Shown: positions 38,201 to 47,272, counted from the stretch's first letter. The stretch: 64,000 nt of DNA from Micromonospora sp. HK10 (GCF_000982955.1 NZ_KQ058649.1:83092-147091); one strand, 5' to 3'. Notes: generated by a model from the letters alone, not told the origin. Numbers and translations: made by a program.

Positions 38201-40159
38201 GGCGATCCGGACCCGGGGCGCCAGCGAGACGAGCGCGCCGGCCAGGAAGAGCAGGGTCAGCGCCGCCGCGGTGAGCGCCGGCCGGGCGAGCGCGGCGCCC
38301 GCGCCGACCAGGCCGAGCCCGGCGGCGGTGACCGCGTGCGCCACCGCCGCGCGCCGCGATCCGGCGGAGAGCCCGAGCACGCCGATGGCCACCGCGGTGA
38401 GCAGCATCGGCCAGCAGGCGGCGGCCCAGCCCAGGCCGAGGGAGGCCGGCACGGCGAGGGCGGTCAGCGCCGCCCCGATCACCGCGAACTCGCGCCGGAT
38501 TTCCGGCGGCAGGGCGATCACCGCGGCGACGGTGAGCAGCAGCGCGCTCGCGGCGAGCTGCCAGCCGGTCGGCCCGACCGCCGTGGCCAGCTCGGCGTGC
38601 CACCCGCTCAGGTCGGCCGACCAGGCGGGCAGCGCCGCGCGCACCGGGGCCAGGCCCGCGCGGAGCGCGCCGCCGGCCACCACGAGCCCGCTGACCGTCA
38701 GCGCTACCGCCGAGGCGAGCTGCGGGCCCCGCCGGGCGGCCTCCGGCACGGCCCGGACGGCGAACCCGGTCAGCGCGATGACCGCGGCGATGAGCAGCAG
38801 GGACCGACCGGGGAAGGCGACCGAGGCGACCCGGCCCAGCGCGCCGATCACCGCCAGCGTGACGATACCGGCGCCCAGGTCGGGCAGCGGCGGCCGGCGC
38901 AGCACCAGGGTGCCGGTCAGCCCGACCAGTGCGGCCAGCAGCAGCACCACCCCCGCCCCGGCGGCGACCGGCACCGTGACGGCGCGCAGCAGCGCGGTGA
39001 CCGCGTACGCGAGGGCGACCGCGACCGCCGTGCCGTGCAGCAGCCAGGTCAGCTCGCGCAGCCACGGCACCGGCCGGGCGGGCGCGGCCACCGGGTCGCC
39101 GCCCGGCTCCCCGCCGAGCACCTCGGCCGCCTCCTCCGGGGCCGCCTCGGGCCGCTCGTCCGTGGCCCGTTGCCGGGGTGGGACGGGGGTCGGCGGCGGG
39201 GTGGGCAGGTCCCGCCGGACGGGGCGTTCGACCACCACCGCCGAGCGGACCAGGGCGAGGTCGGCCACCGCCACCACGGTGAGCACCAGCGCCCAGCCGG
39301 TTGGCCCGGTGATCCGCTCGTACGTCAGCAGCGGCAGCACCGGCTGAGCGGCGAGGACGGTGGCGAAGCGGGGCGCGCGCAGCCCGGTCGCGTACGCGTA
39401 GCCGACGGCGACCACGGTGGTGACCAGGAAGATCGACCCGGCGAAGGCCGGGCCGGAGGTGGCGCCGCCGATCCGGTCCACGGCCCAGAGCGCGTACCCG
39501 GCCAGCGGGAGCAGCAGCAGGCCCACCGCGGCGATGGTCTCCGCGGTCGAGGTGAGGCCGCGGCGGGCCAGCACCGGGGGCGCGAGCAGCATGAGCACGG
39601 TGGCCACCAGCAGCACGCCGAGCCGGGCCAGCGCGTCCATGGAGCTGGTGGCGACCGCGGCGAAGACCACGGCGGCGACGCCGAGCAGCAGCGCGCCGAG
39701 CCCGAGGGGAATGTTCTGCACCTCCCGGGAGGACGCCTCCGGCGGGTGCTCCGGGTCGTCGACGTCGAGCCACTGTGCCCGGACCCGGGGCGGCGGGGGG
39801 TCGTCCGGGGCGGGCGGCGGGGTGCCCTGGCGGGGCACCCGGGGCGGCGCGCCGGTGGTGGCCGTCGGCGGGCGCCGGCCGGGCCGGCGGCGCAGCACCC
39901 GGCGGGGCCGGGTGGCCTGCTTGATCCGTTCCTCACCGGCGTGCGCGAGGATGTCCCGCTGGAAGAGGGCGGCCTGCATCTTGGCCGCGATCTGCCGCTG
40001 CTCGCGGGCGATCTCGGCGTCGCGCGCCTTCATCTCCGCGATGGACCGCTCGATGTCCGCCAGGTGCTCGGCCCACTGTGGCTGGTCCGCCCCGCAGTGC
40101 GGGCAGATCACGGCCGGCTTGATCTCCCGCCCGCACGAGGCGCACCTGAAGGTCTGCAC
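35264..40159 (-). CDS. SCO7613-like giant polytopic membrane protein
   Basis: 1,631 residues from GTG 40159 with cggagga upstream. The N-terminal zinc ribbon CASCGREIKPAVICPHCGAD is followed by a short charged coiled coil (IERSIAEMKARDAEIAREQ), then a Pro/Arg-rich linker. The rest is hydrophobic: roughly 40 or more predicted helices rich in Ala/Leu/Val in repeating ~30-residue pairs, ending in a basic tail (NERRRRAQERL). It resembles actinomycete SCO7613 C-terminal domain proteins, whose function is unknown. This is the largest gene in the window, apparently monocistronic, preceded by the ugd terminator. Confidence 0.88.
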   Translation of the reverse strand: MQTFRCASCGREIKPAVICPHCGADQPQWAEHLADIERSIAEMKARDAEIAREQRQIAAKMQAALFQRDILAHAGEERIKQATRPRRVLRRRPGRRPPTATTGAPPRVPRQGTPPPAPDDPPPPRVRAQWLDVDDPEHPPEASSREVQNIPLGLGALLLGVAAVVFAAVATSSMDALARLGVLLVATVLMLLAPPVLARRGLTSTAETIAAVGLLLLPLAGYALWAVDRIGGATSGPAFAGSIFLVTTVVAVGYAYATGLRAPRFATVLAAQPVLPLLTYERITGPTGWALVLTVVAVADLALVRSAVVVERPVRRDLPTPPPTPVPPRQRATDERPEAAPEEAAEVLGGEPGGDPVAAPARPVPWLRELTWLLHGTAVAVALAYAVTALLRAVTVPVAAGAGVVLLLAALVGLTGTLVLRRPPLPDLGAGIVTLAVIGALGRVASVAFPGRSLLLIAAVIALTGFAVRAVPEAARRGPQLASAVALTVSGLVVAGGALRAGLAPVRAALPAWSADLSGWHAELATAVGPTGWQLAASALLLTVAAVIALPPEIRREFAVIGAALTALAVPASLGLGWAAACWPMLLTAVAIGVLGLSAGSRRAAVAHAVTAAGLGLVGAGAALARPALTAAALTLLFLAGALVSLAPRVRIAATAADTVCGWAAGGAAFALPGAVAAFVAATEPAVPAATPADLRELTVPILAASFLGVCVTLGYAAVVQVAQRHLSAPHAVGTVLGAVAVAAAGFGAPGATAADAWVGGLLLLAAALLALAPRIDAGRRSDLTLDGSDLALAATTAALIATLVRITAVLAPDGQLMVAAALVLVVAVAARALPEEWRRGPTLGVAVGGTLIGLLAGWTALRGGVGVLATPGPIWAGDLTGWPAAPTGGATWQAPVALALLAVTAGILLPSPWRYDVSGVAAVLATIGAPAAFDLPWWSPVLVGAMVATVFGMAAVAAADPRAALSRATVAGVVALHAAGAGLVRPWTTALALGSIVLIGVVVAALARAVAPSLVEDVRSEGMPRHLVQVGSAALGAALLALPGAVAALAAEYGRSPQVVLTAALAASSLGLAAVAAARRQIPQYLPYASVAVAGGATVSAIAAVVTHLPSGVYAAAAALLGVLAELVRAATVPPAGSAQPVRRWSVLLNGALRRDGDTDLRWRVSPAAGALAAALLPTALALVTLLPPLVVALVGPMKVLSRVWQGPPPELLTPPADAVDPTHVLTAFLLTVTAALAATGLSGGRRSRAVPVVLPGAAVTLLITPVALGQGWPETALAGLAVFTIAMLGLALTPPPPLVEPARSIRVARVLVFAIGLAAGGAGLAGSLATRELTLFTLGGAVGVGAVAAFFGTTQRARILGWLFASLMAELFVLTVGLVAGLAAVWSAFGVLAVGAALQVFAATLPRLRRPEAYREAATVEWSGYAAALIALALAYDSPRHIAALLAGWGAVLGVAATRPGRRPVERRILFWAVVVCEITAWWILMRVAEVALPEAYTLPFAALALLVGVLELRHRPDLSSWVAYGPALVAAFLPTLAIVVATDSTMLRQVLLLLGAVAVLIFGSMTRQQAPVIVGASVTAIAAVHALISLGPWVVLIPVGIVLLVLGASNERRRRAQERLQTALRGMR

Positions 40160-40263
40160 GACATCCTCCGTCCGGCCGGCCCGCTGCGCGGACCTCCACA
40201 GTCGCAGCATGCCTTGACCGGGCGCGGATTTCGACATTTGTCGGCGCGTTCGGGACACAAAAA

Positions 40264-40298
40264 GACGCCGGCCGTGGCGCGGGTCCACGGCCGACGTC
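40264..40298 (-). terminator. Canonical rho-independent terminator for the UDP-glucose dehydrogenase gene
   Basis: The 9-bp stem CGGCCGTGG/CCACGGCCG (40269-40277, 40285-40293), extended by GACG/CGTC past one mismatch, is followed on the minus strand by five Ts (40263-40259). A U-tract terminator is uncommon in such GC-rich DNA. Confidence 0.8.
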
Positions 40299-40309
40299 GG
40301 GCGACGCGG

Positions 40310-41737
40310 TCAGGGGCGGCCCATGCCCCGGTACTCCCAGCCGGCCTGGGTCCACAGTGTCGAGTCGAGGCAGTTGCGGGCGTCGACCACCTTGCGGCCG
40401 TTGACCAGGTCGCCGAGGGCGACCGGGTCGGCGTTGCGGAAGTCGGCCCACTCGGTGAGCACGCAGACCAGGTCGGCCTCGCGGACCGCGTCGGCCATGC
40501 TCGTCTCGTACGTCAGCTCGGGCACCGCCCGGCGGGCGTTCTCCAGGCCCTGCGGGTCGAACACGTGCACCTCGGCGCCGGCCTTGTGCAGCAGCGAGGC
40601 GACCGCGAGCGCCGGGGCGTCCCGGACATCGTCGGTGTTCGGCTTGAAGGTGGCGCCGAGCACGGCGATCCGGGTGCCGGAGAGTTCCGGGCCGGCCGGG
40701 CCGGAGCGGCGGCCGAGCAGTTCGGCGGCGAGCTGGAGCACCCGGGTCCGCCGGCGCAGGTTGATCAGGTCGACCTCGTGCAGGAAGCGCAGCGCCTCGC
40801 CGGCGCCCAGTTCCTGGGCGCGGGCCTGGAACGCGCGGATGTCCTTCGGCAGGCAGGCGCCGCCGAAGCCGAGGCCGGCCTGGAGGAAACGGTTGCCGAT
40901 CCGGGGGTCGTAGCCGATCGAGCGGGCCAGCTGGGTGACGTCACCGCCGGCGGCCTCGCAGACCTCGGCCATCGCGTTGATGAAGGAGATCTTGGTGGCC
41001 AGGAAGGCGTTCGCGGCGACCTTGACCAGTTCGGCGGTGGCGAAGTCGGTGACCACCAGCGGGACCTCGCGGTCCTCGGTGGCGGCGAGATCGAAGACGC
41101 CCTTGTGCGCGGCGTAGAGCATGCCGTTGGCCCACTCGCTCTTGACCCCGACCACGATCCGGTTGGGGCGCAGCACGTCGTCGACGGCGAAGCCCTCCTG
41201 GAGGAACTCGGGGCTCCAGGCCACCTCGATGCCCAGGTCCGCCGGGGTGTGCTTGCCGACGAGCTGTTCCACCCACTCGGCGGTGCCGACCGGGACGGTC
41301 GACTTCCCCACGATCAGCGCCTTGCGGGTCAGGTGCTGGGCGAGGTTGGTCACCGACGCCTCGACGTAGGAGAGGTCGGCGCCCATGCCGTCGGCCCGCT
41401 GGGGGGTGCCCACGCAGATGAAGTGCACGTCGCCGAAGTCGGCGGTCTCCTGGATGTCGGTGCTGAACCGCAGCCGGCCGGCGGCCAGGTTGCGGCGCAG
41501 CAGCTCGTCCAGGCCGGGCTCGTGGATCGGCACCTCGCCGGCGTTCAGCTTGGCGATCTTGTCGGCGTCGACGTCGAAACCGAGCACCTCGTAGCCGAGT
41601 TCGGCGTAGCAGATCGCGTACGTCGCACCGAGGTACCCGGTGCCCAGGAACGTGACCCGGGGCCGGGCCGCACCCGAGGGCGGGGTCACCGCGGCGATGG
41701 CCGGTACCGGCTGGGTGTTCGGGTACGGAATCGTCAC
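40310..41737 (-). CDS. UDP-glucose/GDP-mannose dehydrogenase family protein
   Basis: 475 residues from GTG 41737, with ggagaga upstream; an in-frame ATG at 41806 is poorly placed. The N-terminal Rossmann domain has VTFLGTGYLGATYAICYAELGYEVLGFDVD, the central helical domain VGKSTVPVGTAEW and FAVDDVLRPNRIVVG, and the catalytic Cys lies in GFGGACLPKDIRAF (~289). The C-terminal UDP-binding domain is VLGATFKPNTDDVRDAPAL. It oxidises UDP-glucose to UDP-glucuronate (or GDP-mannose to mannuronate) for surface polysaccharides. The GDP-mannose route is conceivable given manC 7 kb away. Confidence 0.92.
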   Translation of the reverse strand: MTIPYPNTQPVPAIAAVTPPSGAARPRVTFLGTGYLGATYAICYAELGYEVLGFDVDADKIAKLNAGEVPIHEPGLDELLRRNLAAGRLRFSTDIQETADFGDVHFICVGTPQRADGMGADLSYVEASVTNLAQHLTRKALIVGKSTVPVGTAEWVEQLVGKHTPADLGIEVAWSPEFLQEGFAVDDVLRPNRIVVGVKSEWANGMLYAAHKGVFDLAATEDREVPLVVTDFATAELVKVAANAFLATKISFINAMAEVCEAAGGDVTQLARSIGYDPRIGNRFLQAGLGFGGACLPKDIRAFQARAQELGAGEALRFLHEVDLINLRRRTRVLQLAAELLGRRSGPAGPELSGTRIAVLGATFKPNTDDVRDAPALAVASLLHKAGAEVHVFDPQGLENARRAVPELTYETSMADAVREADLVCVLTEWADFRNADPVALGDLVNGRKVVDARNCLDSTLWTQAGWEYRGMGRP

Positions 41738-41983
41738 GCCTGTCTCTCCGCTCGCACTGGCGGCGCTTTGTTGCGTCGCGATCGGCTGGGCGCCACGCCC
41801 GGGCACCGAGGGGTCGTCTGTCTTCGGGTGAGGGTAGTTGTGCCGTCTCGGCGCCTGTCGTGCGCGAGCCTACCCGTCGGTAAGGTCCGGCTGAACCCTG
41901 GTCGCTATCCTTCAGTCTGCGGCAGTCGGCGGCCTCCGGGCGTCACGGACTGCGCATTTTAGCGGTGAAGGGGAGGGGCCGAC

Positions 41984-43147
41984 ATGGCCGCAGAGCAGTC
42001 GTTCGACGTTTACCGGTTGCCGGAGGAGCACGAGGCGATCCGGGAGGCGGTCCGTGAGGTCTGTGCGGCGAAGGTCGCCCCGCACGCCGCCGAGGCGGAC
42101 GAGACCGGTGAGTTCCCCAAGGCGTCCTACGACGCGCTGCGGGCCGCCGACTTCCACGCTCCGCACATCCCCGTCGAGTACGGCGGCGCCGGCGCGGACG
42201 CCCTGGCCACGGCCGTCGTGATCGAGGAGGTCGCCCGGGCCTGCGCCTCGTCCTCGCTGATCCCGGCGGTGAACAAGCTGGGCACCATGCCGTTGCTGCT
42301 GGCCGGCTCGGAGGAGCTCAAGCGGAAGTACCTCACCCCGGTCGCCGCGGGCGACGCGATGTTCTCGTACTGCCTCTCCGAGCCGGAGGCGGGCAGCGAC
42401 GCCGCCTCGATGACCACCAAGGCGGTCCGGGACGGCGACCACTGGGTGCTCAACGGCGTGAAGCGGTGGATCACCAACGCGGGCGTCTCGGAGTACTACA
42501 CGGTCTTCGCGGTGACCGATCCCACAGCCCGTTCCCGGGGCATCTCGGCCTTCGTGGTCGAGAAGTCCGACGCCGGGGTGAGCTTCGGCGCGCCGGAGAA
42601 GAAGCTCGGCATCAAGGGCTCGCCGACCCGTGAGGTCTACTTCGACAACGTGCGGATCCCGGCGGACCGGATGATCGGTGCCGAGGGCACCGGTTTCGCC
42701 ACCGCGATGCGGACCCTGGACCACACCCGGGTGACCATCGCCGCCCAGGCGCTCGGCATCGCCCAGGGCGCGCTGGACTACGCCAAGGGGTACGTCCAGG
42801 AGCGCAAGCAGTTCGGCAAGCCGGTCGCGGACTTCCAGGGCATCCAGTTCATGCTCGCCGACATGGGCATGAAGCTGGAGGCGGCCCGCCAGCTCACCTA
42901 CGCCGCGGCCGGCAAGTCGGAGCGGGGCGACGCCGACCTGACCTACTTCGGGGCGGCCGCGAAGTGCTTCGCCTCGGACGCCGCCATGGAGATCACCACC
43001 GACGCCGTGCAGTTGCTCGGTGGCTACGGCTACACCCGCGACTACCCGGTCGAGCGGATGATGCGGGACGCCAAGATCACCCAGATCTACGAGGGCACCA
43101 ACCAGGTGCAGCGCATCGTCATGGCGCGCCAGCTGCTCAAGGGCTGA
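41984..43147 (+). CDS. Acyl-CoA dehydrogenase (fadE25-like)
   Basis: 387 residues, ATG 41984 after aaggggagg. FAD-dependent alpha,beta-dehydrogenation of acyl-CoA. FAD-binding blocks are MFSYCLSEPEAGSDAASM and WITNAGVSEYYTVFAV, and a helical C-terminal domain with the catalytic base Glu in QIYEGTNQVQRIVMARQLL (~368). It is short/medium-chain type. Orientation relative to purK-purE matches fadE25 in M. tuberculosis, from which it is separated here by the giant membrane protein and the dehydrogenase. A bidirectional terminator follows. Confidence 0.94.
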   Translation: MAAEQSFDVYRLPEEHEAIREAVREVCAAKVAPHAAEADETGEFPKASYDALRAADFHAPHIPVEYGGAGADALATAVVIEEVARACASSSLIPAVNKLGTMPLLLAGSEELKRKYLTPVAAGDAMFSYCLSEPEAGSDAASMTTKAVRDGDHWVLNGVKRWITNAGVSEYYTVFAVTDPTARSRGISAFVVEKSDAGVSFGAPEKKLGIKGSPTREVYFDNVRIPADRMIGAEGTGFATAMRTLDHTRVTIAAQALGIAQGALDYAKGYVQERKQFGKPVADFQGIQFMLADMGMKLEAARQLTYAAAGKSERGDADLTYFGAAAKCFASDAAMEITTDAVQLLGGYGYTRDYPVERMMRDAKITQIYEGTNQVQRIVMARQLLKG

Positions 43148-43160
43148 CCCGGCAGGTCGG

Positions 43161-43190
43161 GCGGGCGGGCCGGGGTGCCGGCCCGCCCGC
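43161..43190. terminator. Bidirectional terminator after the acyl-CoA dehydrogenase
   Basis: Perfect 13-bp stem GCGGGCGGGCCGG/CCGGCCCGCCCGC (43161-43173, 43178-43190) with a GGTG loop, between convergent genes. Confidence 0.75.
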
Positions 43191-43196
43191 GGACGG

Positions 43197-43850
43197 TCAG
43201 CGGAACTCGGTGGTGCCCTCCGGTCGGCTCGCGGGGCGCGGGGGCGCGGACCACGGCGACTCGCCGCCGGTGCGGCGGGGCAGGGGTTCGGTGGGGGTCT
43301 CGGGATAGCCCAGGGTCAGCGGGGCGGTGTCCTTGGTCGCGTCGGACGGCGGCCAGTCGCCGAGCGAAGGGCTGGGCTCGGCCGGCTTGGCTGCCGGGGT
43401 CAGCTCCGCCTCGGCCGTGGGCTGGTCGGGCCACCGCCGCCAGCGCTGCACGCTGAACACGGCCATCAGCAGCAGCATGCCGATGAGGAACAGCGTGCCG
43501 TTCTCCAACGGCTGGCGCAGCGGCAGCGGGTCCCCGAGCATCTTCCAGTTCTGCGGGACCGCGTCACGGACGGTGAACGGCGCGACGAACATCCCGAGGT
43601 ACGGGACGGCCAGCAGCAGCCCGGCCGTGAGCGGACCGAGCGGCGAGAAGCGCAGCGTGGCGAGCAGGCCGAGCAGGATGCCGGCGACGCCGAGGTAGAC
43701 GGCCGGCTCGATCAGGTTGGGTGTGCTGTACGTACCGAGTTCCACCCAGCGGTGGACGGTGCGTCCTGATCCGTCCTGACCGAGTGTGACGAGCACCCAG
43801 GTGACGGGCGCCACCACCAACCCGGCGAGGAAGCTCCAGAGATGTCGCAT
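43197..43850 (-). CDS. Four-helix membrane protein with disordered C-terminus
   Basis: 217 residues. Membrane segments are near residues 5-22, 50-65, 72-92 and 118-132, then a Pro/Glu-rich cytosolic tail of ~80 residues. Actinobacterial hypothetical; no domain recognised. It is divergent from the thioesterase gene with only 23 bp between start codons, so the two promoters must overlap or be leaderless. Confidence 0.82.
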   Translation of the reverse strand: MRHLWSFLAGLVVAPVTWVLVTLGQDGSGRTVHRWVELGTYSTPNLIEPAVYLGVAGILLGLLATLRFSPLGPLTAGLLLAVPYLGMFVAPFTVRDAVPQNWKMLGDPLPLRQPLENGTLFLIGMLLLMAVFSVQRWRRWPDQPTAEAELTPAAKPAEPSPSLGDWPPSDATKDTAPLTLGYPETPTEPLPRRTGGESPWSAPPRPASRPEGTTEFR

Positions 43851-43873
43851 CCGCGCACCGTACCGTTTCCGCC

Positions 43874-44392
43874 ATGACAGATCACCCCTCCACCGTGCCG
43901 GCGGGCAAACCGACCTCGTACTCCCGGGTAACGCTCAGCCGGATCATGACTGCCGTCGATGTCAATCTGTACGGGACCGTGCACGGTGGGGTACTGATGA
44001 AGTTCGTCGACGACGTCGCCGGGGCGGCCGCCGCCCGGCACAGCGGGGGCACCGCGGTCACCGCGTCGATCGACGAGATCGTCTTCTCCGAGCCGGTCCG
44101 GGTCGGTGACCTGGTGCACGCGCACGCCCAGGTGAACTGGACCGGGCACACCTCGATGGAGATCGGGGTGAAGGTGGTCGGCGAGCGCTGGGACTCGGCC
44201 GAGGACGAGCCGGTGCGGGTGGCCACCGCGTACCTGGTCTTCGTGGGGGTGGACGTGGGCGGCGCGCCCCGACCGGTGCGGCCCGTGCTGCCGGAGACGG
44301 CGGAGGACGAGCGGCGCTACCGGGAGGCGGAGATCCGCCGCGCCCACCGGCTCGCCCGCCGGCGCGCGATCCAGGCGCACCGCGCCGGCTGA
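43874..44392 (+). CDS. Acyl-CoA thioesterase (hotdog fold)
   Basis: 172 residues. Hotdog hallmark MTAVDVNLYGTVHGGVLMKFVDDVAGAAAARH with the catalytic Asp in FVDDVAG, preceded by NLYGTVHGG. A strand block follows (VRVGDLVHAHAQVNWTGHTSMEIGVKV). It releases free fatty acid from acyl-CoA, in keeping with the acyl-CoA dehydrogenase 0.7 kb upstream. The C-terminal ~25 residues are Arg-rich (EIRRAHRLARRRAIQAHR). Confidence 0.92.
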   Translation: MTDHPSTVPAGKPTSYSRVTLSRIMTAVDVNLYGTVHGGVLMKFVDDVAGAAAARHSGGTAVTASIDEIVFSEPVRVGDLVHAHAQVNWTGHTSMEIGVKVVGERWDSAEDEPVRVATAYLVFVGVDVGGAPRPVRPVLPETAEDERRYREAEIRRAHRLARRRAIQAHRAG

Positions 44393-44596
44393 GGGGAGGG
44401 AAGAGGCCCCGCTTGAATCCCCGGTGGAGCAAGGGCCCCGCTCAACAGCCCGACCCACACCTGCCGGCGCCGCGGGGTGTGTCCCGGCCACGCCCCGTCG
44501 GCGCCACCCGGCGCGGACAATGGCCAGGCGAGGTAGGGCAAGATGGCGCCAGGCCCGGGCACAGTGTGGTGCCGGGCCGCAGGGAAGGTGGGATCA

Positions 44597-46576
44597 GTGG
44601 GTGACGTGCTGTGGACGCCGCCGGCCGACGCGCGTGAGCGGTCCCGGATCGGTGACTACCTGCGCTGGCTGGCGGCGCACCGGGGCCTCGAGTTCGCCGA
44701 CTACGACGCGTTGTGGCGCTGGTCGGTGACCGACCTGGACGCCTTCTGGCGCTCGATCTGGGACTACTTCCAGGTGATCGCGCACACCCCACCGACGGCG
44801 ACCCTGGCCGACCGGGCCATGCCCGGCGCCCGGTGGTTCCCCGGCGCCACCCTCAACTACGCCGAGAACGTGCTGCGGATGCCCGGCCGGGGCGACGACG
44901 ACCCGGTGGTGGTGGCGCACGGGCAGACCCGGGCGCCCGAGACGCTGACCGTCGCCGAGCTGCGCGAGCAGGTCCGCCGGGTGGCGGCCGGGCTGCGCCG
45001 GCTCGGCGTCGACCGCGGCGACCGGGTGGCCGCGTACGCGCCGAACATCCCGGAGACGTTCGTGCTGCTGCTGGCCACCGCCAGCCTCGGCGCGATCTTC
45101 TCCTCCTGCGCGCCCGAGTTCGGCACCCGCAGCGTCACCGACCGGTGGCAGCAGATCGAGCCGAAGGTCCTGGTGGCCGTCGACGGCTACCGGTACGGCG
45201 ACAAGCCCGTCGACCGGCGCGGCGAGGTGGCCGCGATCCGGGCCGCGCTGCCGTCGCTGCGGCACACCGTCGGCATCGGGTACCTCGCCGCCGTCCCGGA
45301 GGACACGATCCCGTGGGCGGAGCTGGCGGCGGCGACCGACGAGCCGCTGACCTTCACGCCGGTGCCCTTCGACCACCCGCTCTACGTGCTCTACTCCTCC
45401 GGCACCACCGGCCTGCCGAAGCCGATCGTGCACGGCCACGGGGGCATCCTGCTGGAGCACCTGAAGATGCTGGCGCTGCACCACGACCTGGGCCCGGCGG
45501 ACCGGTTCTTCTGGTTCACCACCACCGGCTGGATGATGTGGAACTTCCTGGTCTCCGGCCCGGCGGTGGGGGCGACGATCGTGCTCTTCGACGGCAACCC
45601 CGGCCACCCCGACCTGGGCGCCCTGTGGCGGCTGGCCGCCGAGACCGGCACCACCTATTTCGGCACGTCCGCGCCCTTCCTGCTGGCCTGCCGCAAGGCC
45701 GGCCTGGTGCCGCGCGAGATCGCCGACCTCGGCGCGCTGCGCGGCCTCGGCTCGACCGGCGCGCCGCTGCCCGCCGAGGGCTTCACCTGGGTGTACGAGA
45801 ACGTCGGTGACCACCTCCAGCTCCAGTCGCTCTCCGGCGGCACCGACGTCTGCACCGGCTTCGTCGGCGGGGTGCCCCTGCTGCCGGTGCACGCCGGCGA
45901 GATCACCTGCCGGGCGCTCGGCGCGAAGGTGGAGGCCCGCTCGGGCGACGGCAGCCCGGTCATCGGCCAGCTGGGCGAGCTGGTGATCACCGAGCCGATG
46001 CCGAGCATGCCGGTGGGGTTCTGGAACGACACCGACGGCTCCCGCTACCGGGAGGCGTACTTCGAGCTCTATCCGGGCGTCTGGCGGCACGGCGACTGGA
46101 TCACCATCAACGAGCGCGGCGGCTGCGTGATCACCGGCCGCTCCGACGCCACCCTGAACCGGGGCGGCGTGCGGCTCGGTACCGCCGAGTTCTACTCGGT
46201 GGTGGAGGGGCTGGACGAGGTGGCCGACTCGGTGGTCGTGCACCTGGAGGACGACGAGGGCGGCGCCGGCGAGCTGCTGCTCTTCGTGGTGCTCGCGGAG
46301 GGGTTGGAGCTCGACGACGAGCTGCGGAAGAAGATCTGCCGCGAGCTGCGGACCGCGCTGTCGCCGCGACACGTGCCCGACGAGATCCATCAGGTCAGGG
46401 CGGTTCCGCGCACCCTGTCGGCAAAGAAGCTGGAGGTCCCGGTCAAGAAGATCCTGACCGGCACCCCGGTCGACCGGGCCGCCGCCAAGGGCGCCCTGGC
46501 CAACCCGGATTCCCTCACGGCCTTCGCCGCCTTCGCCCAACGCCGGGCCGAGTCAGACCACCCGACGCCGGCCTGA
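44597..46576 (+). CDS. Acetoacetate-CoA ligase (acetoacetyl-CoA synthetase)
   Basis: 659 residues from GTG 44597 (VGDVLWTPPADARERSRI); GTG 44588 is an alternative. ANL adenylate-forming enzyme: N-terminal ACS cap (DLDAFWRSIWDYFQVIAHTPP), AMP-binding P-loop YVLYSSGTTGLPKPIVHGHGG, then YFGTSAPFLLACRKAG, HGDWITINERGGCVITGRSD and the C-terminal Lys in VPVKKILTG. It activates acetoacetate, a ketone body from leucine or fat catabolism or polyhydroxybutyrate. It is convergent with the next gene, with a 6-bp gap. Confidence 0.93.
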   Translation: MGDVLWTPPADARERSRIGDYLRWLAAHRGLEFADYDALWRWSVTDLDAFWRSIWDYFQVIAHTPPTATLADRAMPGARWFPGATLNYAENVLRMPGRGDDDPVVVAHGQTRAPETLTVAELREQVRRVAAGLRRLGVDRGDRVAAYAPNIPETFVLLLATASLGAIFSSCAPEFGTRSVTDRWQQIEPKVLVAVDGYRYGDKPVDRRGEVAAIRAALPSLRHTVGIGYLAAVPEDTIPWAELAAATDEPLTFTPVPFDHPLYVLYSSGTTGLPKPIVHGHGGILLEHLKMLALHHDLGPADRFFWFTTTGWMMWNFLVSGPAVGATIVLFDGNPGHPDLGALWRLAAETGTTYFGTSAPFLLACRKAGLVPREIADLGALRGLGSTGAPLPAEGFTWVYENVGDHLQLQSLSGGTDVCTGFVGGVPLLPVHAGEITCRALGAKVEARSGDGSPVIGQLGELVITEPMPSMPVGFWNDTDGSRYREAYFELYPGVWRHGDWITINERGGCVITGRSDATLNRGGVRLGTAEFYSVVEGLDEVADSVVVHLEDDEGGAGELLLFVVLAEGLELDDELRKKICRELRTALSPRHVPDEIHQVRAVPRTLSAKKLEVPVKKILTGTPVDRAAAKGALANPDSLTAFAAFAQRRAESDHPTPA

Positions 46577-46582
46577 CCGACG

Positions 46583-47272
46583 CTAGGCGACGGTGCGGGT
46601 GACCTGTTCGCTCGCGGTGCGGGCGTCGAGGCGGGCCGGGTCGAGGTGGGCGCACGGGACGAGGCTGGCGCCGGCGGTGAGCGGGGCCAGCAGCCAGTCG
46701 ACCGGGTCGGGGTGCTGGTCGGTGTCGACCAGCACCCGGTCGCCGGGGGTGAGGCAGAGCTCCGCCGCCCGGGCCTGCGCGCGGGCCAGCAGCTCCGCGT
46801 CCCCCGGTCCCCCCTGGGGGTACGCGGTGAAGTGGTCGCCGTGACCGCGTACCGACGACACGAAGTCGACGAAGCCGGCCGGCACCTGCCGCAGCGGCAG
46901 GGCGAACGGGTCCAGGGGGAGCGCGTACCGCTCGCCGGCCGACCACTGCGCCGCCTCGGCGGCCCGCCCGGCGGCGGCGAAGAGGACGTCCACCTCGCCC
47001 GGGGCGTCCACCACGGTCAGCTTCGCCGACCAGCAGCCCAGCAGCACGGCGGCGGTCTGCCAGTGCGGCGGCAGCAGCACGGCGGCGGTGTCGCCGGGGG
47101 CGAGGGCGACCTCGTCGACGAGCAGGTTCGCCGTCTTGGCGACCCAGTTGGCCAGGGTCGCGCCGGACAGTTCGGTGCGCTCGCCGGTGGCGTCGTCGTA
47201 CCAGGTCAGGAGGGGACGGGTGGGGTCGGACGCGATCGCGTCGGCGAACACCCGGGCAATGTTGTCGGCCAT
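46583..47272 (-). CDS. TIGR03089-family protein (AMP-binding-like remnant domain)
   Basis: 229 residues from the ATG at 47272. It looks like only the N-terminal half of an AMP-binding enzyme (TWYDDATGERTELSGATLANWVAKTANLL, GDTAAVLLPPHWQTAAVLLGCW) without the P-loop or C-terminal lid, the defining layout of actinobacterial TIGR03089. No catalytic activity is expected. It is divergent from the glycosyltransferase (150 bp) and convergent with the acetoacetyl-CoA synthetase. Function unknown. Confidence 0.85.
   Translation of the reverse strand: MADNIARVFADAIASDPTRPLLTWYDDATGERTELSGATLANWVAKTANLLVDEVALAPGDTAAVLLPPHWQTAAVLLGCWSAKLTVVDAPGEVDVLFAAAGRAAEAAQWSAGERYALPLDPFALPLRQVPAGFVDFVSSVRGHGDHFTAYPQGGPGDAELLARAQARAAELCLTPGDRVLVDTDQHPDPVDWLLAPLTAGASLVPCAHLDPARLDARTASEQVTRTVA

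Noticed and set aside
37079..41962. A 1,627-codon open frame on the plus strand across the giant membrane protein and the dehydrogenase
   Set aside because: Antisense shadow: the minus strand carries zinc ribbon, membrane helices and catalytic motifs; the plus frame has only G/R/A/Q composition.
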